A DNA stretch of 64,000 nucleotides from Blepharisma japonicum (Eukaryota; Ciliophora; Heterotrichea; Heterotrichida; Blepharismidae). The stretch is from positions 62,001 through 126,000 of the forward strand of contig CATKHK010000037.1 in NCBI GenBank assembly GCA_949751835.1, in the 5' to 3' direction. Position 1 is the stretch's first letter; each line of letters begins with the position of its first letter. Positions 1 to 11,600 of the stretch are shown here, in pieces. Under the pieces are notes generated by a model that ran no database searches, was not told where the DNA came from, and saw nothing but the letters and a program-made list of their open reading frames with translations. The position numbers and the translations under genes are program-made.

Positions 1-221
1 TTTTCATAGAAAGCGAAGCCGGAGTTTGGACACTTGATGTAATTATTATTTAGGAAAGCAAGGCTATGGAGTATAAACTACAAAAGGTTGATGAAATTAA
101 AAAAATAAAAGAAAAGAAGTATGAATCAAAACTATATAAAAAAAAGATGTTAAAGTCAACTGAAGCAATGAAGGAGCTGATAGCAATTAGTTATTTATTT
201 ATTAACAGTTTAGAGTCTTAA
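1..221 (+). CDS. 3' end of an X-family winged-helix-like protein (partial at window edge)
   Basis: The gene enters from the left edge; the frame begins at base 3. It reads FIESEAGVWTLD, then a 15-nt GT...AG intron at 39-53, then a charged helical tail rich in Lys and Glu ending at TAA 219-221. The WTLD end of the folded domain and the intron position match the X genes at 35578, 55902 and 58175, so this is another family member. The family fold looks like a winged helix followed by a coiled coil; that is inferred from the pattern of the full copies. Only about 68 codons are visible. Function is unknown. Confidence 0.75.
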
Positions 222-1007
222 ATCTATATAGTTAATATATTTTTATTTATTGACTTGAATAAACAAGCTAGGGAATAAATTTGAAATATATAATTTTTTA
301 TTAAGAAATTTATAGAGGAGCTTTATAAGTAATGCTAATATTTAAGGAGTCAATTCAAACTAATTTCACTTTAATTTCATCCACCCAAAGAAAAAATGTG
401 TCAAGAAATTAACTATTAAAAAGTGCAATCGAATAAGTCAAACTGTCAATTTTAGTGCTTTGCGAAAGAGAAAATACTTAAAATTCTAATTAATTCAAGT
501 CTTAAATATATGCTATTAGTTAAAGCAATATAATTAAAATCCCAAAATAAATTAAAATGACTTTGAAAATTAAAGTTTATTCTGCAACAAAAAGAGATGA
601 AATGATTATTATATTTTTCTTTTTACCTTTAATAAATGCCTTCTATTTAAAATTATATGAAAAGTCCAAACTAAAGTACCTGAAAGCCCTTATCTCTTCC
701 ATAATGATTTGTAACTTGCTTTCAAGTCAGAACACAACCTTGGTCTGTGTACTCCTTACGGATAAAAGCTCCACTCGGCTCCTAGTACACAAAAGGTTTA
801 TTTAGTGTTAAATTCTCTAAGTAATTAAATTTAGTTAAATATAGCTAAGCTACAAAAGAAATGAATAAATTGGACTCTTGATATAAATATTAGGATTTTA
901 ATCGAGCATTAATTTCGAGAATGATATTGAGATTAAATTCCAATCTAATAATTTATTAGCTTGCATCATATTAACTTCCATATATAACCTAAATTTATAA
1001 AATTAAA
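222..1007. other. AT-rich spacer and upstream region of receptor gene 1
   Basis: No convincing gene. An 82-codon open frame at 557-805 (+) has no recognisable features and is probably chance. The last ~190 bases (from about 820) resemble the upstream DNA of the paralogues at 8620 and 22862. Confidence 0.6.
955..1007 (+). promoter_or_regulatory. conserved upstream block of receptor gene 1
   Basis: The block TAACCTAAATTTA followed by AATTAAAATG at the start codon recurs in front of the receptor genes (at about 8590, 20345 minus and 22830). Conservation in otherwise drifting spacer suggests promoter or leader elements. No individual box can be named. Confidence 0.5.
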
Positions 1008-4000
1008 ATGAAAGTTCGCCTTCTCTATTTTGCTCTGATTTCATTGAGTTTACTATTTGCAAACTCACTTGATGCCTCAGATGTTGTTTTAGCTATCAAT
1101 TCAGGGGATGTAGCATATGCATCCTCATTAGGTTTTTCATATTTTGGTGATGAATTTTATACTTCAGAAAGTCGAACTTCCTCTAGAGTAGTAGGAGATA
1201 TTAAAGACACAGTAAATAAATCTATTTATCAAACTGAAAGATGGGACACTAAAACTTGAGGATATAATATTCCTATTAGAACTGATGGAAGCTACGTACT
1301 TATTCTCCAATTTGCTGAAATTTTTATGTCATCAGCCAATACCAGAGTTTTTACTGTGAAAATTGGAAACTATATTGTTGCTGATCATTTAGATCTAATC
1401 GCTGAAGTAGGACCAAATACAGCATATGATATATTTACACCTTTCGACCTTTCGAATGGGGAAGTATCTATCAATGGAAATACCATATCACGAGCTTACT
1501 CAGGCGGCAAATTATCAGTTCGATTTTATGTAAATATTGATAACCCAAAACTTTCAGGATTAATTTTAGTAAGAGGGGATTGTAGCGTAGCTGATAATTG
1601 CAATATGTGTTATCAAGCAAGATGCTCGGAGTGCAATGTTGCAGATTTGACTTGTAAAACTTGCATCACTAATGCGAGCCCTACAGATGGAGTATGTTAT
1701 TGTAATGCAGGCACTTTCTGGATAGTATCATCAAGATCGTGCGTCTTTTGTGACAATTTATGCATAGCATGCAGCTCAGATAATTTTGTCTGTTCGGCTT
1801 GCTCAGGGACAAATGTTTTAGTTTCAACTGTTTGTTTAAGAGCATGCCCATATGGATTCGACTCATCTTGTGGCTCAGTTTCAATGCCAGCTATTGATCA
1901 AAATTTTGCAAATTATTTTTATGGGTCCTATGGGCTATTCCAAACAGGGACAAGTTCAAGCACTTTTTATTTTTTTAATACCCCTGAAACTGTAGATCCC
2001 ATTCCAGCTAAAAATCGAGGACTATACTTTTCTGATGGTTCCTATCTTCAAGCTACATCAGCTGTCTATATTTCTTTAAATTTTTCGATTGGGATGTGGG
2101 TGTGGATATTATCTGGTTCAGGAGATATCCTGTCAAAAGGAAATAAAATAACGATAGTTGCAAGTGGAGTTATGACTATCATATTAGAGAGCAAGACAGA
2201 AACTATGACTACAGTAGCAACAGCAGCACTCAATCCTTCAAATTCAGTTTGAGCTTACATTTCGTTTATTATTTCATTTTCATCATCAACAGTTTCTACA
2301 ACAATTGTTCCTTATCTCAACAATTCTCCACAAACCTCTATCTCATCCAGTGGGTATATATTTAGAGACGCTATAGATAGTATTCTAATTCTTGGGAAAA
2401 GCTCATCCAGCAATTTTTTTGGATATTTATATCAATTTACACTGTGGAATGCAGCTTTTTCAAACTTTAATACCCAATACTCAGATCAAATATGTGGGAC
2501 TGGAGCAATATCTAGCTGTCTTTGGACGTGTCCTTTAAACCAATGAATGAATGGAGCAACATCTGCAAACTGTAAATCATGTACAAATGGATGTGTCAGG
2601 AGTATATCTTGCAATGTTTGTGATGACCCTCTTTGCAGTATATGCACAGGATTCTTAGCAGGCCTTTGCACCCAATGCATTTCTAATGCATCTGGAATTC
2701 CTTGTGCTTGCAATGCTGGCTATTATTGAGATTCAACGACAGAAAAATGCGAAATTTTATACGAAATTTTATGCGATTATACATGCAAAACTTGCATATC
2801 GTCAGCCTCCAGTGATTGCATAACTTGTGCATCTGGGTTTTATATGTACTTAGGATGGTGCATTTCTGAGTGCCCAAATGGATTTATAGAAAGTGGATCA
2901 GTTTGTGTTGAAAGTGATACTTTCATATTTTACCTCTCATTTGATACTCTAGAAGGGGTTGTTTATGACAAACAAAGCAAAATTCCAGCATTAACTGGAA
3001 ACAGCACAGATTTTTACCCTGACTATGATAAATTTGATCCAGTGGCAGCTTTTTATAGAGGGTTTTATTTTAATGGAGTTAGCTCAGTAATGCATCTGCC
3101 TATTTATTCTAGATACAGTAGTCCAGTTCTCAGCTTTGGCTACTCTTTCACTTTTTCTATATGAATTAATATGGAAAATGGCTTTGGAACTATCCTCTCA
3201 AAGCAAGATTTGCTTTATAATCCAATCTTTTCTCTCCAATTATCAGCTGGAGTTCCTCTTATTTCTTTAAACTTTAAAGCCGCTGGATTGAATCCCTTCT
3301 TTTATTTGCAAAGTCTTGAATCATATGCATGAACCCATATTGCATTCGCAGTAGAATATACAAATTTGAAAGAGACCAAAATGATCTTTTACTTAAATGG
3401 AGTAATAGACCATCAGAAAGACTTTGGATCTGACTATTTTAAAGATATCAAAACTGATATCACTTTTACAATAGGAGCAGAAAAAGATTCGTCAGGCTAT
3501 AATAGTTATTTTAAAGGGTTTATTTATGAGATAAAGGGCTATAACTCAGTAATAAGTATATTTTTACTTGTATTTCCTGCAGAGCAGTGCACAGAAAATT
3601 GCAAAGCATGCTTAACAAATGGAATTTGCATTCCAAATTGTCTAATTAGTCAATATTGGAATGGCCCACAATATAATAAATGCTACAATTGTAGCAGTGG
3701 GTGCCTAAGCTGTAGGGATTCCAGTAATTTTTGCAACCTTTGCAATAGCCCAAAATGTGCATCCTGTTATGATTTTACCTCAGAATCTTGCCTTCAATGT
3801 ATGTCTGGCACTTTCAATACATCAAATTGCCAATGTGACTATGGTCTTGCTTGAAACTCTACCTTAAGAACCTGTGAAGCTTGCAATCAATGGCAATTCG
3901 AAGCAAGCGATTCCTGTTATGACTGCCCTCCTCTTTGTACTCAATGCGATAACGAAAGTAAGTGCACATGATGTATTAGCAATGCTACACTCAGTTCTGG

Positions 4001-5624
4001 AAGTTGTATTTGCTCTCCTGGATATGCAGGAACAATAACATGCACACATATCCCCTTTGATGTTTTTCTTAGCATTAACAAAAATAACACCTTAGTTTTA
4101 ATTTTCAGTGATTCTTTAAAGCAGGATTTAAGAAATGAACAAATTTTGATACAAATTCGCAATAATACAATTCCATCATGATCAGTTTCCAAATTCTCAA
4201 GATCAGAATATTTAATATCATGCAGTTTTGATGGAGACATTTCAGCAGGCACGATTATTGCAGTATATTTTATAAATTCGACAAGTATTGTATCTATTTC
4301 TGGAGGCGTAATTCATGAAAAGATTTTATTAGGCTCTTTATACAGCTCTTCAATGAGCACTGAGGAGCAAGAAGCCTTTCAAATTAAAAATTTATTTTCT
4401 TCAGGATATTTGGTTGTCATAAGTGTTGCTTTGTCAATGTTTAATCAAAATCCTTCATTACTCTGAACTAATCTGAACAGTGTTCAATTACTCTCTTATA
4501 TACCTTATGCAAACTATCCTTTGACAGATAATGTTTCTGAATTTTTTAAGTTGTTAGGCGACTTCAAAATTATTCCAAACTTGTTTTTATTTTGTAATGA
4601 TGAAAGTCAAAGCAATTCTCCTTATTATCAGGCAAAAACATACGGTTATGACAGCTATTTGATAATCGAGAATATTGGAGATTATTTAGGTGTTTTGTGC
4701 GGTCTTATAGCTATAATCCCTCTGGTTTATTACTTTTCTGAGTGCACTCAAAGATGCGTTGCAAAGAGGTTTAAAAAAATGCTTAAGGATTATAAATTTG
4801 GGGTCTTTTTAAGATTTTGGATTGTATGCTATCTTAAAATTAGCTTTGCCTCTATAATTGGAGTTTTGAGTACAAAAGGAAATAAAATCTTAAAAAACTC
4901 TCTTAGCTTTGCAAACTATCTTTTTTGCTGATTTTTAATCGTAATGATAATTTAGGTTCTTATAGCTATTACTCCGTTTCTTCATGCATATTTTTGCTTA
5001 AAAAATTACAAGAAAATTATAAATAAAAGCGATAAAAAATGATTGACTACTTGAAAATCCTTATATTATGAGTTCAAGAACAACTCAGGATTTATGAGCA
5101 CACAATTTTATACTTTATATTTTGGAAGGCGATTAATTTTTGTTTCTGTTCAAATATTTTTAAATGACTTTTCTTATGTTCAGCTCACAGTAAATGCAGC
5201 TTCATCTTTATGTGTAATCTTTATATAGATCGCTTTATTTTTAATTTTGTATCGACCTTTTGATGATTTTGTTAATCAATTAATTAACTTAATTACTGAG
5301 CTTGGAACTTTTGCAATATTTATATTCCTTAGTCCATATTTTTTTGACCAAGAATCATTTAGCGTTAAAACCATGGACAATTTAATTATTTATTTTACTA
5401 CCTTTCTCATATTAGCTCAAATAGCTGGACTCCTATTAAATTCTTTAAAAGAAATTTATTACGTTATTAAAAGAAGAAAGATAAAGCACGTTCACCTGAG
5501 TTTGAAGGAGCCTCCTAAAGATGATAATAGTTTTATTATAAGCACTCAAACAGAGTCCTTGGAAGCTCCATGGTCACCAACTTTCAGAAGTAATGGTAAA
5601 ACTTATATCACTTTAGGAACTTAG
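1008..5624 (+). CDS. malectin/LamG/Cys-rich multipass membrane protein, copy 1
   Basis: 1,528 aa after removing two 15-nt introns (4941-4955 and 5214-5228) and reading TGA as Trp. The order is: signal peptide (1-23); malectin-like domain (about 26-190, with YVLILQFAEIF and YDIFTPF); Cys-rich block (190-290); LamG-like domain (290-500, with GLYFSDGSYLQ); Cys-rich block (510-640); second LamG-like domain (645-865, with RGFYFNGVSS and WTHIAF); third Cys-rich block (870-1010); about six hydrophobic segments from residue 1228 onward, one before the motif YRPF; and a cytoplasmic tail containing APWSPTFRS. Malectin and LamG domains bind carbohydrate in known families, so a surface lectin-type receptor or adhesion protein is likely, but the ligand is unknown. 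It heads an array of four paralogues. The start is supported by the signal peptide and the conserved upstream block. Confidence 0.9.
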
Positions 5625-6190
5625 CAAAATTTATTTAAATATTTTTATAGTTAAAAGTATATTTTATAGATTTAATATGCAAACTCTTTTTTTATATACT
5701 TTAATATAAAACATTATTTAAATTAGATCAAAATTTTTGTTGATTTAGTATTCGCACAAGATGATGATAAAATGTTTGACTGACCACTATAAGAATTCTA
5801 GGCTTTTTAAAATCTTATTAGTCAAAGACTTGTCAATAATTAATATTTATTTCATAATTAGAAATTAAAAAAATATAATATTAATAATGCTTTGATCTAA
5901 ATATCTATGTCTCAATATTTAGTATATATTTTCAGTCATGTTGCATCTAAAATAATTATTAAGATATTAATATTCTTATACGCGATTGATATAAACTGCT
6001 TATAATAAAGAATAATTAAGTTATAGTTAGCACAGATTTATTTGGTGCTAATAAATAATCCTATTTTTTGCATTTCAAAGGCAAATACAAATAGATATGT
6101 TAACTTATTGACTGGAAAGCGCGAAGCTTTAGCATTCAAATGAAATTAATTATTTCTTTATGTGAAAATTATATAAATTAAGGATAGAAA
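5560..6190 (+). repeat. 3' flank of receptor gene 1, duplicated at 7020-7690
   Basis: The last codons of copy 1 and about 560 bp of downstream spacer align along their length with 7020-7690. Shared blocks include the GTAATGGTAAAACTTATATC stretch, the CAAGATGA block, and the TTTATTTAGCGCTAATAAATA/TTTATTTGGTGCTAATAAATA block. This marks a former gene copy; see the relic at 7020. Confidence 0.7.
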
Positions 6191-6255
6191 ATATGCATAG
6201 ATCATAATAATAAAGCGAGTTCTAGATATTTTTTAGTTTCAGTATAAACACGCCT

Positions 6256-6279
6256 TTTAGTGAGAGTTTTCTCACTAAA
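6256..6279. other. perfect 10-bp hairpin followed by T-run
   Basis: TTTAGTGAGA and TCTCACTAAA are exact inverted copies around a 4-nt loop, followed within 10 bases by GGCC and a run of T. It could be an RNA 3'-end structure or chance. There is no matching gene next to it. Confidence 0.35.
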
Positions 6280-7019
6280 TGGGCCTTTTTTAAGGTTGGA
6301 GTTGCATATATTATACTCTCCTCTTGTATCATTGACTATTGAAATATATAAAAATCTTTGCTTTGAGAGAAAATTAAAGAAAGTTCATTGGTAAGGATTG
6401 ATTAAAAGTTACTTTGATTTCAAATACACAAAAAATATGAGTTTACAATTTTTTTTGCGCATTATGTTCTTTTGTTTTTGAGCATTATAGAAATTTAAAA
6501 ATCCAGAAATGAATCGCATTTTGCAAGGAAGTACTTTTAAAAAATATGATTGCTGTGAGCAAAAAAAAATTTTGTTAAGGATTTAAGGATTAAACTTTGG
6601 TTAACTTTGACTACCTGTGCCACTTTACAGCTTTCCTTATATTGGTTTTTAACACAAAATAACAGATAAAAATTTGTAGATCAGCATTTTTATTATTGAA
6701 GTGAATTAGGAGGACTTGACCAGTCATAGCAGCCAATTTCCTCAATGAAAAGGGTTTTTACTGTTTTATTAAGTGAGTAGTTTTGACTCATTAGACACTT
6801 CTTGAGCACGAGTTACAAACTTATTAACATCTCTTTATATAGTGTATTTAGGCTAAACTGGCTTGAGCAACTTCCACAGCACACTCTGCAATAATTTTTT
6901 ATCAACCTTAAGGAAGAAACCAGGCTCGATGACCCAATAGAAGAGCATTAGCAATGAAAAATAAAAAAAATTTACTCTTATCAACAAATCATCCCTATTA
7001 CAAATAGCCTTTTAGGCTA

Positions 7020-7091
7020 TCGACAACTCCATCTTGCTAAATTATCTCCAGGAGTAATGGTAAAACTTATATCAATGTGGAAACCGAATAA
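7020..7091 (+). pseudogene. relic 3' tip of a fifth receptor gene
   Basis: The sequence matches the last ~24 codons of receptor copy 1 (the APWSPTFRS...SNGKTYI tail) and ends in an in-frame TAA at 7089. The DNA after it (to about 7690) matches the 3' flank of copy 1. Nothing upstream of about 7020 resembles the rest of the gene. A fifth copy has therefore been almost wholly deleted, leaving its tail and 3' flank. Confidence 0.65.
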
Positions 7092-8559
7092 AATTTCTTT
7101 CAATATTTTATAGTTAAAAATATATATTTTAGATTTAATTTATAAACCTCTATCTTTTTGATATATTTTTATATAAAAATGATATTTAAATCAAAATATT
7201 TGATTTTAAGTAATCTCTTGATAATAATTTTTCATCCTCGCAAGATGACAATAAAATCTTTAGCTGACTACTAAAAATTTTAGACTTATTAAATATTATT
7301 GAGTAAAAAAATTTCAATTTTAAGCTTAAAATAAATTTTATTTCATAATTAGAAATTAATAAAATATTAATATTAGCAATTCTTTAATTTAAACATCTAT
7401 TTCTAAGTTTTTGGTAGATACATTCCGTCATGTTGTATCTGAAATAATTATTAATTTATCAATTATCTAATGATGGCTTGATTTAAATTGTTTATAATAA
7501 CGAATATTAAAATGATGATAATGCATAGATTTATTTAGCGCTAATAAATAACTCGATTTTTACATTTTAAAGGCAAATGTAATATACTTATTAATCTTAT
7601 TTACTGGAAAACGTGAAGTCTTAATTTTAACATTTAAGTGGAATAAATTGTCTTTATGCTAAAAAATAATTGAATTAGATATTGAAAAATAATTAGAATA
7701 ATAAAAAGAGTTATATCATATTCACATTGTTTAGTAATCAAAATGCGTGAGATATTTTAAAATCATTTACCCCTAAATTTTTGGAAGTTGAAAATTACAA
7801 GATTCTTATCTTTTTAATGATTAAGTGAAGTTTCGCAAAGGTATAAAAAATTCTATAGGTCAAAGATTAACTTATAAACAATACTTAATCATCAAGGAAA
7901 ATAAGATAGCAATAATAATTAATTTTATGATTGCAGGTGCATAATCTATTGCAACCTATTCCTATTCCTTAATCTAGTTTTAAATATTAAATTTATCATT
8001 ATCAAGTTTGATTAAATGATTGCGAAAAGATAGTTTGGTTTCTTTGAAACCTTAAAGTGAGAAGATCATCTTTCTAATTAAATTATTTTTTTACTTCGTA
8101 AAATGCAATAGAAATTCAGAATGTATTGCAATTTTCAAGTTTGACAACGATTTATATTAGAATTCGCATTTGTATAAAAAGGCAAAAGTATAATGGTGCC
8201 ATATTATATATAGATAAAGCTATTCAAGATGTAAAGGAAATCAGTTTTTTTTTTTAGACAACTATTTATTTATTATCTGAGTCTTTTATTAGCAGAAGAA
8301 AAAGACAAAGAATGATTTTAATACGCGTAGAATAAAAATATAAATTAATATATTTAGCATTTCAAGTGATAATACGGAAATCACCCAAGTATAATTAAGT
8401 ACAAATAAAAATTAGGATTTTTGATAGAAATAAAAAATTTCAGAAGAAAATGAATTAAATTCGTTTATTATCATATAAATATTAAGGTTTTAATGAGCAT
8501 CAACTTCAAACATAAGAAATAAATTTTTATATAGATTACAACTTAGATCTAATAATTTA

Positions 8560-8619
8560 TTAATTTACTTTATATTAACTTACTTATAACCTAAATTTAC
8601 ACAATTTATATAAATTAAA
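8560..8619 (+). promoter_or_regulatory. conserved upstream block of receptor gene 2
   Basis: Same TAACCTAAATTTA then AAATTAAAATG arrangement as upstream of copies 1, 3 and 4. It is conserved against diverged spacer. Confidence 0.45.
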
Positions 8620-11600
8620 ATGAAAGTTCGCCAGCTCTATTTTGCTCTGATTTCTTTGAATTTATTATTTATTTACTCACTTGATGCCTCAACTATTGTT
8701 CTGGCCTTCAATGCAGGAGGTTCATCATATAATTCTTCTTGAGGTTTTTTATATTCTAGTGATGAATATTATACGTCAGGAAATGGCTATGCAGCTGACT
8801 CATTAACAGTTATTAAAGATACAGTAAATCAACTTATTTATAGAACGGAAAGATATGATGATAGAGATTGAGGATATAATCTGCCTATTAGTGTAGATGG
8901 AAGCTACGTACTTATTCTCCAATTTGCTGAAATTTTCCAAACAACAGCCAATTCCAGAGTATTTACTGTGAAAATTGGAGACTATATTGTTGCTTATCAG
9001 TTAGATCTATTCGCTAAAGTAGGGAAAAATACAGCATACGATATATTTACACCTTTTATTCTTTCGAATGGAGCTATTTCAATTAATGGAGCAGCAATAT
9101 CAGGAGCTTACTCGGGGGGCAAATTGTCAATCCAGTTTGAAAAAATAACTGAAAACCCAAAAATTTCAGGATTAATTTTGGTGAAAGGGGATTGTAGTGT
9201 AGCTGATAATTGCAATATGTGCTATCAAGCAAGATGCTTGGAATGCAATGCTGCAGAATTGACTTGCGAAACTTGCATCACTAATGCGAGCACTACAGAT
9301 GGAGTATGCTATTGCAATGGAGGCACTTTCTGGGTAGCATCATCAAGATCTTGTGTCTTTTGTGACAATTTATGCATATCATGCAGCTCAGATAATTTTA
9401 TTTGTGCAGCTTGCTCTGGCTCAAATGTGTTAGTTTCAAGTGTTTGTTTAAGAGCGTGTCCATATGGATTTGACTCATCTTGCGGCTCAGTTTCAGCAGC
9501 AGTTATTGATCAAAACTTTGCAAATTATTTTTATGGGTCCTATGGGCTATTTCAAACAGGGACAAGTTCAAGTACTTATTATTTTTTTAATACTCCTGAA
9601 AATGTAGATCCCATTCCAGCCAAAAATCGAGGACTCTTCTTTTCTGGAGGATCCTATCTCCAAACGACGTCAACTATCTATATTTCTTTAAATTTTTCGA
9701 TTGGAATGTGGGTTTGGATATTATCTGGTTCAGGAGATATCCTGTCAAATGGAAATAAAATAACGATAGCTGCAAGTGGAACTATGACGATTTTACTAGA
9801 GAGCAAGGAACTAACTATGACTACAGTAACAACAGCAGCACTCAATCCTTCAAATTCAGCTTGAGCTTATATTTCATTTATTATTTCATTTTCATCATCA
9901 ACAGTTTCTACAACAATTGTCCCTTATCTCAACAATTCTCCACAAACCTCTATAATATCTAGTGGGTATATCTTTAGAGATGATATTAATAATATTCTTA
10001 ATCTTGGAAAAAGCTCTTCAAGCAATTTTTTGGGATTTCTACACCAATTTACACTATGGAATACAGCTATATCAAACTTCGATACCCAATACTCAGACCA
10101 AATATGTGGGACAGGAGCAATATCTAGCTGTCTTTGGACGTGTCCTTTAAGCCAGTGAATGAATGGTGCAGCATCTGATGATTGTAAATCATGCACAAAA
10201 GGCTGTGTCAGAAATATATCCTGTAACGTTTGTGATGATCCTCTTTGCGGTATATGCACAGGATTCTTAACAGGTCTTTGCACCCAATGTGTTGCTAATG
10301 CATCTGGAACTCCTTGTGCTTGCAATACTGACTATTATTGAGATTCAACGACAGAAAAATGCGAAATTTTATGCGATTATACATGCAAAACTTGCACGTC
10401 ATCAGCCTCCAGTGACTGCATAATTTGTGCATCAGGCTTTTATATGTATCTTGGATGGTGCATTTCTAAGTGCCCAGATGGATTTATAGAAAGCGGGTCA
10501 ATTTGTGTTGAAAATGATACTTTCATATTTTACCTCTCATTTGATATTCTGAAAGGAGTTGTTTTTGACAAGCAAAGCAAAATTCCAGCATTAACTGGAA
10601 ACAGCACAGATTTTTATCCAGATTATGACGAGTTTGATCCAGTGGCAGCTTTTCTCAGAGGATTTTATTTTAATGGAGTAAGCTCAATGATGCATCTACC
10701 ACTTTATTCTGGATACAGTAATCCAGTTCTCAGCTTTGGCTATTCCTTTACTTTTTCTATATGAATTAATATGGAAAATGGCTTTGGAACTATCCTCTCA
10801 AAGCAAGATTTGCTTTATAATCCAAAATTCTCTCTCCAATTAGCAGCTGGAGTTCCTCTTATTTCATTAAACTTTAAAGTGACTGGATTGAATCCCTTCT
10901 TTTATTTGCAAAGCCTTGAATCCTATGAATGAAGCCATATTGCATTTACAGCAGAATATACAAATTTGAAACAGACCAAAATGGTCTTTTACTTAAATGG
11001 AGTAATAGACCATCAGTTCGATGCCGGGTTTGACTATTTTAAAGATACCAAAGCAGGCATCACTTTTACATTAGGAGCAGAAAAAGACTCATCAGGCTAT
11101 AAGAGTTATTTTAAAGGGTTCATTTATGACATCAAGGGCTATAACTCAATAATAAGTATATCATCACTTGTATCTCCTGCAGAGAAATGCACAGAAAATT
11201 GCAAAGCATGTCTTACAAATGGAATTTGCATTCCAAATTGTCTGATTAGTCAATATTGGAATGGTCCACAATATAATAAATGCTACAATTGTAGCAGTGG
11301 ATGCCTAAGCTGTAGAGATTCCAGTAATTTTTGCAATCTTTGCAATAATCAAAAATGTGCATCATGTTATGATTTTACATCAGACTCTTGTCTTAAATGT
11401 ATCTCTGGCACTTCCAATACAGTAAATTGTGAATGTGACTATGGTCTTGCTTGAAATTCAACTTTAGGAGTCTGTGAAACTTGCCATCTTTCACAATTCG
11501 AAGCGAACGATTCCTGCTATGACTGTCCTCCTCTTTGCACTCAATGCGATAACGAAAGTAAGTGTACATGGTGTATTAGCAATGCTACACTGAGTTCTGG

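Larger units (their letters stand above)
5625..8619. other. spacer between receptor copies 1 and 2
   Basis: About 3 kb with no intact gene. It holds the duplicated 3' flank (5560-6190 and 7020-7690), the relic 3' tip of another receptor copy, and a perfect hairpin at 6256-6279. From about 8440 it resembles the upstream DNA of the other receptor copies. I see no genes in 7700-8440. Confidence 0.6.

Noticed and set aside
557-805. 82-codon frame upstream of receptor copy 1.
   Set aside because: No protein features and not conserved upstream of the other copies.
9924-10325. Minus-strand frames opposite the Cys-rich blocks (also at 2486, 18637 plus, 24166).
   Set aside because: Antisense shadows of the receptor genes; they recur only because the sense strand is conserved.
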